Source of the DNA: Porphyra umbilicalis
Lineage: Eukaryota > Rhodophyta > Bangiophyceae > Bangiales > Bangiaceae
Assembly: GCA_002049455.2 (NCBI GenBank)
Contig: KV918877.1
Location: 1 to 64,000 of the forward strand
Direction: 5' to 3'
DNA: 64,000 bases
Shown here: piece by piece, positions 20,880 to 31,199 of the stretch
How the letters are laid out: each line of letters starts with the position of its first letter
Position numbering within the stretch: the stretch's first letter is position 1
The notes under the pieces: generated by a model
Database searches by the model: none
Seen by the model: the letters and a program-made list of their open reading frames with translations, nothing else
What the model was told of the DNA's origin: nothing
Translations under genes and position numbers: made by a program

Positions 20880-23400
20880 GGAACCTCAAAACCGACGGCG
20901 ATGACGGCGCGTCGGCGGCATCGACGACTGAGTCGTGGACAGCGACCGATCAAGGGCGTCGTCGAAGCGAGCGGATTCGGCGGCGCGACAGGCGGACATC
21001 GGCGTCGCCGTGGCCTTCCCCCGACCAAAGATCGAGCCGACGGAAACGGCACCGCCGGCACGCGTGGCAACGAGCCGTCCCTCTTGGGTGGGCGCTGACT
21101 GGTGATCAGCGGTCCGCCCCGGAGGGCGCGATACGGCTCGCAGCGATGCGTGCTTGGGGCGGCGGAGCCGCCCCGGTCGGCCCCGTTGAGGAGGGGGAGG
21201 GGCGACGCCCGTGCCGGGCGTCGGCGCACGCGGCCCGTTCGTCCCCTGGTCGTGGGGACGACGGCGCGGGTGCCAGCACGGCGACGGATGAAGCCCCTGA
21301 AAGGGATGGACGCGCGTTGGCAGCACGATGGCATCCCCGGAGACGGACGGTCTTCGACGACGGCGGCGGGGCGTCGGCGGCGTCGACGACTGAGGCTCTG
21401 ACGGCGACCGATCAAGGGCCTCTTCGACGCGATCGCATTCGGCGGCGCGGCGAGCGGATATCGGCGTCGCCGTCCCCTTCCCCCAACCCGAGATCGAGCC
21501 GATGAATCCGGCACCGCCGGCATGCGTAGCAACGAGCCGTCCCTCTGGGGCGGGCGCTGATTGGTGACCAGCGCCCCGCCCCGAAGGGCGCGATACGGCT
21601 CGCAGCGATGCGTGCTCGGGGCGGCAAAGCCGCCACGGTCTGCTCCGTTGAGGAGGGGGAGGGGCGACGCCCGTGCCGGGCGTCGGCGCACGCGGCCCGT
21701 TCGTTTCCTCGTCGTTGGGACGACGGGGCGGGCGCGAGCACGGCGATGGGTGACGCCCCTGAAAGGGATGGACGCGCGTTGGCAGCGCGGGGCATCCCTG
21801 GCGTCGGACGGTCCCCGACGACGGCGGCGTTGCGGTTGCGGCGTCGACGATTGAGTCGCTGACGGCGACCGATCCAGGGCGTCTTCAACGCGATCGGATT
21901 TGGCGGCGCGGCGGGCGGACATCGGCGTCGCCGTCCTCTTCCCCCAACCCGAGATCGAGCCGATGGATCCGGCACCGCCGGCATGCGTAGCAACGAGCCG
22001 TCCCTCTGGGGCGGGCGCTGATTGGTGACCAGCGCCCCGCCCCGAAGAGCGCGATACGGCTCGCAGCGATGCGTGCTCGCAGCGGCAAAGCCGCCACGGT
22101 CGGCTCCGTTGAGGAGGGGAAGGGGCGACGCCCGTGCCGGGCGTCGGCGCACGCGGCCCGTTCTTCCCTGGTCGTGGGGACGACAGCGCGGGCACGGGCA
22201 CGGCGACGGGTGACGCCCCTGAAAGGGATGGACGCGCGTTGGCAGCGCGGGGCATCCCCGGGAATGGACGGTCCTCGACGACGGCGGCGTTGCGGTTGCG
22301 GCGTCGACGATTGAGTCGCTGACGGCGACCGATCAAGGGCGTCGCCGACGCGAGCGGATTCGGCGTCACGACGGGCGCACATCGGCGTCGCCGTCCTCTT
22401 CCCCCAACCCGCGATCGAGCCGATGGATCCGGCACCGCCGGCACGCGTGGCAACGAGCCGTCCCTCTGGGGCGGGCGCTGATTGGTGACCAGCGCCCCGC
22501 CCCGAAGGGCGCGATACGGCTCGCAGCGATGCGTGCTTGGGGCGGCGGAGCCACCACGGTCGGCCCCATTGAGGAGGGGGAGGGGCGACGCCCGTGCCGG
22601 GCGTCGGCGCACGCGGCCCGTTCGTCCCCTCGTCGTGGGGACGACGGGGCGGGCGCGAGCACGGCGATGGGTGACGCCCCTGAAAGGGATGGACGCGTGT
22701 TGGCAGCGCGGGGCATCCCTGGCGTCGGACGGTCCTCGACGACGGCGGCGTTGCGGTTGCGGCGTCGACGATTGAGTCGCTGACGGCGATTGATCCAGGG
22801 CGTCGTCGACACGATCGGATTTGGCGGCGCGGCGGGCGGACATCGGCGTCGCCGTCTTCTTCCCCCAACCCGAGATCGAGCCGATGGATCCGTCACCGCC
22901 GGCATGCGTAGCAACGAGCCGTCCCTCTGGGGCGGGCGCTGATGGGTGACCGGCGCCTCGCCTCGGAGGGGGAGGGCCAGCTCGGAGCGATGCATGCTCG
23001 CGGCGGCAATGCCGCGACGGTCGGCTACCATGCTAAGGGGACGGGGGGCGACGCCCATGACGGTCGTTCGGTTCTCGACGACGGCGGCGTTGCGGTTGCG
23101 GCGTCGACGATTGAGTCGCTGACGGCGACCGATCCAGGGCGTCTTCGACACGATCGGATTTGGCGGCGCGGCGGGCGGACATCGGCGTCGCCGTCCTCTT
23201 CCCCCAACCCGAGATCGAGCCGATGGATCCGGCACCGCCGGCATGCGTAGCAGCGAGCCGTCCCTCTGGGGCGGGCGCTGATGGGTGACCGGCGCCTCGC
23301 CTCGGAGGGGGAGGGCCAGCCTGGAGCGATGCATGCTCGCGGCGGCAATGCCGCGACGGTCGGCTACCATGCTAAGGGGACGGGGGGCGACGCCCATGAC
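20880..23400 (+). repeat. Tandem array, about 460-bp unit, 5-6 copies
   Basis: The anchor 'atcgagccga' recurs at about 21031, 21493, 21954, 22414, 22875 and 23214, giving spacings of 462, 461, 460, 461 and 339 bp. Units are over 90 percent alike by eye; the last is shortened. A 685-residue minus-strand frame crosses most of the array, but the unit length is not a multiple of three, so this openness is compositional. Confidence 0.9.
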
Positions 23401-23549
23401 GGTCGTTCACACACTCGATTGGTTCGCCCTGCGCCGTGGGACGAAGACTGAGTCGGGGCGGCGTCGACGCGGCCAGATGTGGTGAAACCACGGTCGACCC
23501 AGCGGCGCAGGACCGCGCCCTCAAGAAAGAAGCGACACCCTCGCGGCCG

Positions 23550-24600
23550 GTGCGCGCAGCGCGTCTTCGCCTGCCCCCGTCGTCGTCGTCGGCGGGCGCG
23601 GTGACGCCGACGGGGGGAGGTCTTCCCGTCGTCCGATTCGCGCTGCGACGACGGCGGCGCGGGCTCCGCGAGGCACGCTTCCCCCCTGGCGTAGGGGGAA
23701 GTCGGGGGCAGCAACGCCGTCGGCGTGGGGGCGCCCCGCCCCTGGCGGGCGGCGGCGGCGGCGGCAACGACGGGGTGCTTCCGCCGGCGCGGCGCTGGGG
23801 CGCGGCGGCGCCGTTGCAAGATTTTCGGTCCTCTGCGGCGGCGCCGCCGGATCAAGCGCGGCCCAATCAGCGGCCGTCTTGCCGACGGCGCGCGACGCGC
23901 GTCTTCGTCTGCCCCTGTCGTCGTCGGCGGGCGCGGTGACGCCGACGGGGGGAGGTCTTCCCGTCGTCCGATTCGCGCTGCGACGACGGCGGCGCGGGCT
24001 CCGCGAGGCACGCTTCCCCCCTGGCGTAGGGGGAAGTCGGGGGCAGCAACGCCATCGGCGTGGGGGCGCGCCGCCCCTGGCGGGCGGCGGCGGCAGCGGC
24101 AACGACGGGGTGCTTCCGCCGGCGCGGCGCTGGGGCGCGGCGGCGCCGTTGCAAGATTTTCGGTCCTCTGCGGCGGCGCCGCCGGATCAAGCGCGGCCCA
24201 ATCAGCGGCCGTCTTGCCGACGGCGCGCGACGCGCGTCTTCGTCTGCCCCCGTCGTCGTCGGCGGGCGCGGTGACGCCGACGGGGGGAGGTCTTCCCGTC
24301 GTCCGATTCGCGCTGCGACGACGGCGGCGCGGGCTCCGCGAGGCACGCTTCCCCCCTGGCGTAGGGGGAAGTCGGGGGCAGCAACGCCGTCGGCGTGGGG
24401 GCGCCCCGCCCCTGGCGGGCGGCGGCGGCGGCGGCAACGACGGGGTGCTTCCGCCGGCGCGGCGCTGGGGCGCGGCGGCGCCGTTGCAAGATTTTCGGTC
24501 CTCTGCGGCGGCGCCGCCGGATCAAGCGCGGCCCAATCAGCGGCCGTCTTGCCGACGGCGCGCGACGCGCGTCTTCGTCTGCCCCCGTCGCCGTGGGTGG
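23550..24600 (+). repeat. Tandem array, 335-bp unit, about 3 copies
   Basis: The anchor 'gcaagattttcggtcctctg' occurs at 23816, 24151 and 24486, exactly 335 bp apart. Copies are nearly identical, GC-rich, and open in several frames on both strands because of composition. Confidence 0.9.
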
Positions 24601-24811
24601 GCGATGTTCACCCATCTCGCCGGGGGCCTTCCTGCTGTTGGTTTCGGATGCCGTTGGCCGGGTCGGGTGCGTGACGGCATGGCCTTCCCCTCTGGGCTAG
24701 GGGGATCTCGGAGGCCCCTCCGACTTCGGCGGTTCTCCTGTTCCCCTGTCTTGCGCGTCGATGCGCTGTCGACGGTCTCCGTCGTGCGGCGAGGACGCCG
24801 CAGTCTCAGAT

Positions 24812-24819
24812 GGGGGAGA
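24812..24819 (+). other. Polypurine tract next to the right LTR
   Basis: GGGGGAGA lies directly against the start of the right terminal repeat, the position expected for the plus-strand priming site of an LTR element. Confidence 0.65.
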
Positions 24820-25292
24820 TGTAGTACTACGCCAGAGGCGTTGTACTCGTGGCTGTGGGCGCTGGTGCTCGGAAGCCGGGTGGTCGGTGGTGTGTCGCCT
24901 TTGTGGCGTGCCACTGCGGCGTGTGAGCGCCTGCGGCGCACGTGTCTGGGTGAGCTCGTCCGATTGTCCGGTGCTGACAGCGGGGCGTGTCAATCCAGAT
25001 TGGGTAGTGTTATGCATTGGAGGGAATTATCTGCATCGTAGGTATTTGGCAGCGCGGGACCGGGCCAACTAGTGGCCCCGGTCCCCGCGCAGCGGTTTCC
25101 GCCCTTTAAGGACGAAGGGCGACGACGGTGGGAGGCACCGTCGTCGCCGGCAAGTAAACCGTGCCTGTTTGTCTTGGCGTTTCGGTCGGCCTGACTTCCT
25201 GGACCTCGAGTCCCATAGCGGGTGACGCACGAGCGGCTAGGACGGCCGGTACTTCCCTCCTCTCCGAGGTGATCGCGATTCATTGTACTACA
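24820..25292 (+). repeat. Right long terminal repeat (473 bp)
   Basis: Same length and ends as the left repeat, with about three mismatches. It is followed at once by CATAA, the copy of the target-site duplication seen before 19365. Confidence 0.93.
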
Positions 25293-25655
25293 CATAACCT
25301 CAGAATACCCAGGGCGTGTTTGAAAGCGTCGTTGAGGGCGTTACCAGGGCGTCATTTGTAGCGCTTTGTTTTAGAAATCTTATCTTTGGAGGCTCGACGA
25401 GTTTGCAAAATGACATTAACGCCTTATCATGAGGCGTTTATGAGCGTGGTGCTCTTTGACGTCCTCTTTCTGATGGCTCTCCCTGCGATCTTCATACTTC
25501 TCTCCTGGTCTCGTACCTGTTCAGGATTAAATGTCAGGTACGTTCGACCAGGACGGAAAGCCTTGCGCAAACTCGGTCTCTCAGGGCGGACCGCATGGAT
25601 TGGAAGGCTAGGTCTCAACGAAGCGGCCCTAGAGGCCTCGACCTTTGAATGCCTG
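25293..25655. other. No gene recognised; pre-insertion flank of the LTR element
   Basis: Starting with the CATAA duplication, this is sequence that was contiguous with position 19364 before the LTR element arrived. Near 25425 there is a short palindrome 'cgccttatcatgaggcg'. A 90-residue plus-strand frame with a hydrophobic stretch (25386-25658) matches nothing I know. Confidence 0.4.
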
Positions 25656-25760
25656 TAGTGTCTATTCGACTTTGAGTGGGGATCAGTTAATGCAAGAAAA
25701 AGAATAATTTGATCCAACCAGGAACACGTCGATTCCAGCGTTGCTACACATGAGAATCGT

Positions 25761-25934
25761 ATTGCTGTCTTCCCAATTTTGGCCGATGCCGTCGATGTCA
25801 AGAGGGGTGCTCAACTGTGCGAAACTGTTTCTCAGCCATCCATTCAGCCGGATAAAGTGGTTCTATCAATGGGCAGTTGACCGAGACCCTGTCTTGACTT
25901 CGACCACATCGGCCAAAATTGGGACGACAGCAAT
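25761..25934. repeat. 42-bp inverted repeat (hairpin)
   Basis: The arms 25761-25802 and 25893-25934 are reverse complements with about four mismatches, separated by 90 bp. They share the core 'ccaattttggccgat'. They may be subterminal inverted repeats of a transposon or of a small inserted element. Confidence 0.75.
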
Positions 25935-26561
25935 ACTTTGGAGGGTATGCTTGCGCTTTTCGTTTGCCGTGCAGTCTGATGCCGAATAATGAAAGCATCC
26001 TCCGGGTCTCATGTAGTAGAGAGTTACCACTGAGTGTCTCGCATCAAAGAACCGCTCAGAAACGACGTCAGCAAGGGCTCGTTCTGGTTCAAGCAACTGA
26101 GCCCCCCCCAGGTCACTCACCGAGTTACCAGATCCTGTGATGCGTACTCAAGAGGTGCGCCATTCTCATGAGAGCGCGAGCCTATAAGTCAGAAAACGAC
26201 ATACTGAATGGATCGAAAGAAGATCAGGCTCGCGAAAGCGCGGACCCGACGGTGAAGCGCCCGTTCGGTCATCGCATCTACGGCGCTTCCACGTGATCTT
26301 GACCAATGGGACCTGAAAAAAAGAACCTGGTTTTCTTCTCCAACCCACTTGCGAGATCCCACGAGGCATGGTGCACACCCAATCGTTGACACCGGACATG
26401 CAGACGCGCGCCAGCCATACAACCGAGCCCGACTGACGGTCGACCAACTGCCACGACCCCCAGCCCGCTCACGCACCAGTCCACCACCCGCACCGGGCGG
26501 GCATCGTGCTCACGCCCGGGCCCGCACAAAGCCACAGGGCTCTGGATCCCCCGCGCCCTCG

Positions 26562-28490
26562 TCACAGCACAGTGTCGTGGGCGTCCAGCAGATGAGTGGC
26601 AAAGCAGTTGCGACCAGTCTTGGGCCCGCACACGTAACTGTTGCCCGCCGCTTCGATGCCATGGCACCCCGAACACGCAAGCGTGCTCTTGTTTGTTTTG
26701 CACAAACGGCAGCTCCGTTGAGCCATGAGTGAGGATTTTCCACCATCTGGTGAAGCGCGCCGCTTGCTTGTAGGGGTGAGATGCACACCCACCCCATACG
26801 CCGGCGGTGGCATCGCCTCGCCGACCGCCCCACTGGGGAAGGGATCCGCTCCGGCGGCTTGCCGCATCCCCGCGCTTTTCAAAAACGGCCCAAGCGGCTG
26901 CCACCAGACCGTTTCAATAGTGTTGTCAAGTAGCCCCGACGCGAGATTCTCGTAAAAGGCCGCTTGCTTGAGGGAGGCAGGTCCCCACGCTCCCGAGTGC
27001 AAGAGGCAGGCGTCAACGATGCATACCCTCAGGAAGGAAATAAGAACGCGTTGTGACCAGTCCTGGGTCCCCAGCTTTTGGTCCAACCTTAAGTCATCTT
27101 GCTGGTCCCGGTTGCGCCGGTCATTCTGCACACAGCCTGCGTAATAAGTCTCAGCAACCGCGGGTTGGGGTACCGACACTGCCACCCACACCGCACCCCC
27201 GACGATTTGCCGCCATCGTAGCCGCTGGCATGAAGTGCCCGGTTCTGTGCTCCCGGCCGACGCCAAAAAATAGCGCTAGCCCCGGTCGGCCCACAGTACC
27301 ACCATCAGCTCCGTGGTCCCCGACGGGCCCACGTCAACCATCGATACCCAGGCTCCTGGCGCGGCCAGATGCCACGCCGCGAGTGTTGCCTGAGGGAGCT
27401 GCCGATGGGAGGCCTAGACGACGCCAACAAAGCGGAGGCTCATATCCCTCAGGAGCTCCGCCGTCTACACGCTCGCAATGTAAGAATCTGCACACACGAT
27501 GCGGTTCGACCCTGCCCAAGGGCCAACAGGTCGGCTCAAAATGACTGCGCCGTGTAGCACATCGGCCTCAATAGCGGAGAGGCTGAAGCGTTGGTCGGCC
27601 GCCGTCGTCACGAAATGAAGGCGTAACATAATACCACTTCGGCCGCACGCCGTATTCTGAATCTCACAGCCATTCTCCGGCTTACGGTCGATGGCCACAT
27701 ACATTGGCAGCTGGACCTCAATCCAATGCCCCCCGAGCCCGTACCACTTGAGGATGCTCTTATCGACACACAGCGTCTCGCCGGGCGTCACGTGTTCTTC
27801 TCGGTGGAAGTTGATAGCGGTAATAAAGTCGTTTACCAGACCCCACCGGTCGCGCTCGCCGGACGGGTTGTCCGCCGCCGGCCCGCTGGTCGGCTGTCGA
27901 CTGAACGTCAAAGCTGACCATAGGACGACGATGCGGTGGCGCGGCATGCCCGTTCTAGAACCAAACGCCAGGGCGGGCATGTGCTTTGAGCGTGGCTCGG
28001 TGACCCACAGATCAGCACGGGACCCAAACTCAAACCGCGTAACGAGGATGAGAAATCCGAAAAGCTTCAAAACCACACCCGGAGATGACGGTGGTGGATG
28101 GCGGAGCTGCAGCGTCGCGGATGTCAGCTCGGTAATCAGCGACAACTGCTTTGGAGGGAAGACGGACAGGAAGTAGTCATTCGGCGCCCGCGCACGCCCA
28201 AACCCGGCATAGTCGCTCCCTTCCATGGTGACCCCACCGCCGGGGGTCCGAGCGGAGCACGCCATCCTCAGCTCCGGTCCACCAATGGGGTGGGGGACCG
28301 ACTGCTCCCGCCACTCCAACCCGTGCGCCAGGACCGGTGACACGACCGCTGCTGAAGACCTCAGCAACGAATGCGGCTGGGCCGCCGCCGAAGGGCTGCC
28401 CCGAGAGGGCCCAGCACGGGGTGGTGGTGTGATGGGCGTGCCGGCGGGTAAGTCCAAGCGAGCACCCTGCGAGGTAGCAGCCTCCAACAA
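26562..28490 (-). pseudogene. Decayed piggyBac-like transposase
   Basis: Two minus-strand frames carry a DDE_Tnp_1_7 (piggyBac) transposase. The first (28490-27465) has FLILVTRFEF, RHRIVVLWSALTF, then the first catalytic segment CVDKSILKWYGL, LPMYVAIDRKPENG and the second segment CADSYIASV. The second (27266-26562) has DRRNRDQQDDLRLDQKL with the third acidic region, a helical FLRVCIVDACLLHSGA stretch, FYENLASGLLDN, and a C-terminal Cys-rich finger (CRLC, CSGC, CFATH, DAH) typical of piggyBac. The order matches the family. The 200 bp between the frames holds at least one stop and a frame change, so the gene is dead. First catalytic block VDKS replaces the usual VDE. A further open frame at 28573-29271 could be its N-terminal part. 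Confidence 0.8.
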
Positions 28491-29624
28491 AAGAGCGGGG
28501 CCTCCGCCTGAACTCCAGCGCCCAGTGAATGGGCCGCTCAGAGCTGCGGCCGGTAGCGAAGCGGTGCTCGCGTCAGGCGCGGCTTGTGATGTACTCAGGA
28601 CCGGCTCGCCCCTTGCGGCATTGGACGACGCCGGTTGTGCCCCAGGGAAGCAATCGGTCGACGTTTGATGGGGGATGTGCAGAAGAGTGGCGGAAGCTGG
28701 ATGAGCAGGGGGGGGGGGGGGGGGGATTCGGTGTCGGGACCAGCCTTACACGAACGCTGCGGAAGCCAAGCGTTTTCACAAAGGCACTCCCGAGACACTC
28801 AAACCGTGCAGTGATTGAGGTTGACACACGGCCATCGATTTCAGTTTTTGAGACCGCCGTCACGATGTCGTCTGCCATCGCCTCAGCAGCTTGGCTTCTG
28901 AGCACAAGCGCGTATGTAATGGCCCACCGGAATTTTTTGGACTTGGCGTGCACTGGAGACCCCACCATTAGGCGAGGATCGCCTGCCATGACGGAGCACC
29001 AGCGCACAAGGGGGTGGAACGGAGCTGGGGATGACGTGAGGCGGGGGAACAATGAACGCAAGAGGAGAAGGAATTGGGAGACCCACGAAATGGGAGGTTC
29101 GACTGCCGCACTGACGCTCATCGTGGGAGACGCAGCACCTGAAGCACGGCTAAAAGGAGCCATCATGATAGGCCAGGGAGCCCGGCCAGTCGACAATTGT
29201 GACAGTGCAGCACCCGTGGCTGGATGCCGCGCCGAGAGAAGCTCGCCCTGCGCCAAAAAACCTGGACGCACGGGTGTGCTGCCTGGCGCACGTGCTCATC
29301 CGAGGTGCCTCTCTGGCGCCAGATACCGCCCTGACGGCGACTTAGCCCCTGCCTCTGCGGCGTCTGACACAGTCTAGACAGAGACGCACCCCCTTTGGGC
29401 GGACTCCACAAGCGGAGAAAACTGTATCATTTTCTGGCCTTCAGGCGAGGCTTGCCCGAGAGTTAAAGCATGTCGTCCTGCCCAAACACTAAACCGGCAC
29501 CGCTGATCCCGATTCTGCAGTCAGTATTCGGGTGTACTGAGCGGGTTCTTTGCACAGCACAGCCAAAACCAGGATCAATTGATCCTTGTAGGATCTTTTC
29601 ATCCAGATGGTAGAATAGACACTA

Positions 29625-31199
29625 AAGGTGGATCTCACGCTTTAAAACCTCTGGCGCCGACGCATGTTCAAGCCCGCCAGAGACGAACATCATCGCACTC
29701 AATGCCGAATGTTTCGTTATAAAAAGAACCAGCAACTCGCAAGCTTTCAGTCAATGCGCGCCGTTCCGATGTGTGGACTGTATTTTGGAGCTTTTTCGTG
29801 CGTGCAGAAAAATGAGGGTGCCGATTTTGCGGTACTTTTTGCGCCCTCGTTGACACCATGCTTCCATGATGGGCATGTGAGGCATGCTCGACCAGTGAAA
29901 ATTGTAAGCATGTTCATGACGAGCCTTACAGCCTGTCAGAAGTCCAAACAGAGCATTGCGGAAGCGCTGGCGGTCGGAACCGAAAGTGGAGCGCACGCCC
30001 TTGGACTCGGCCGTATCTGGTCGCACAAATTATGAAGTGGGGGCTACTGTTTGATTGCATGTCCTTTTTATCGTCTCATGCAAGCCAGCCGGCTTGATCC
30101 GCCCTATCAGTTTGAGTGGACTGTACTTATCAGCTGGATCATTGTTGCAACGGCTGTTGCTGAGCTGGAAACCGGACGCAGCGCTTCACCAGTGTCGCGC
30201 GACCCACGCGCATTCAGGAGCTTCTCGCACTCACAGACCCTTTTTTTCGGAGTACCGCCGGAACTCCCATATCTGTCCTCTGAGGGACTTTGGCTCCTGG
30301 AGGACCAGTTCCGACGCTCCTACATCGTTTTTGGGACAAGTTTTAGTGCATGAGATACACCTTTAGTGCCTAATGACACTGGCCACGGTCCCCACCCGCC
30401 TGTGCCATGCGAGGGTACCCGCATGGCTGTCCTATAAGCCAAGGAGGCGATCTTGTCGCCACTGACGCCCAGGATGTACGTATGGCATTCCGCCGCCGGT
30501 GGGGCGTGCCCTTTATGGCGTGCCAGTGTACAACAGGACTCAGACTTCAAAAGTAAAGTGCCACATTTGGGCGTCATGCGCCTCTGACGCCCTAGCCCGT
30601 CACTAAGGCTTCGCGAAGAGATAGACTGCAGGGGGGGTCTACATGATGCAGCAGGTGACCTTGGTCGGTGACAGGCCCAGTCTTGGCCCGAGCATGACGT
30701 GTGAGTGCGTACTATGGGTGCCACTTAACATGGTGATGGGAGTATTGAGGGTGCTACTTGGAGCGTCACGAAGGTGTCTTGGCTGCCTGATGGGGCGTCA
30801 TTAAGGCGTCTTATCCGTCGCGCGCCCCTGGAGGCCCCCAAATAGGGGATTCGTGTGCAACCCTACACACCTAAGTAAGCCGCGACATAGGGATTTGAAA
30901 GTTGCAATTCGTCTACTCCTGGATTCGAAATCTGAGTGACTAGAAGCGCCTTTCTGGAGGGTGCCGTCGTCGGCCGTCGTATCGATGACAGGACGCCCTG
31001 TATGATTCCAGCCCGCTTCTACCTGCTAGCTCGCCCGCGGAGGTATCAGGAGTATTCCACCTCCTCTTGCGGACGCCTTCATTTGGTGCGTGTCATCTTT
31101 GGGCGCCTTGACGGTGATGGAGGGCGCTGCGACCGCGGCAGTTGACGGGTTTTCGACGTGCGTGCCCGCGAGGGCGAGAAGCGATGTGAAGCGTGCATT
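29625..31199. other. No gene recognised; transposon-flank-like sequence
   Basis: Lower-GC sequence with only short frames. From 30350 to 30850 'gcgtca', 'gcgcctctgacgcc' and 'ggcgtcattaaggcgtc' motifs recur in both orientations. They recall 'gggcgttaccagggcgtca' near 25340, so both may be ends of decayed DNA transposons. No terminal pair was established. Confidence 0.35.

Larger units (their letters stand above)
19365..25292 (+). mobile_element. Complete-looking non-coding LTR element (LARD-like)
   Basis: This unit has two 473-bp terminal direct repeats, both starting TGTAGTAC and ending GTACTACA. It is flanked by a 5-bp duplication, CATAA, immediately before 19365 and after 25292. A primer-binding-site-like sequence follows the left repeat and a purine tract precedes the right one. 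The repeats differ at only about three positions, so insertion is recent. The 5-kb interior has no Gag or Pol and instead holds two tandem arrays. It is structurally whole but non-autonomous, and must have used proteins of another element. Confidence 0.88.
25656..29624 (-). mobile_element. Candidate extent of a piggyBac-type DNA transposon
   Basis: Perfect 12-bp inverted repeats, TAGTGTCTATTC at 25656 and GAATAGACACTA at 29613, bracket the piggyBac-like transposase remains. The span of 3.97 kb is reasonable for an autonomous element. No TTAA target duplication is visible next to these repeats, which piggyBac normally leaves, so the ends may be subterminal or the match fortuitous. Confidence 0.35.

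Noticed and set aside
20786-25041. Long Arg-rich frames on both strands inside the LTR element
   Set aside because: They follow tandem units of 460 and 335 bp that change phase between copies, so they are compositional.
30885-30945. tRNA-like segment with 'ggattcgaaatct'
   Set aside because: It resembles a T-loop, but no acceptor stem, D-arm or anticodon stem could be folded around it.
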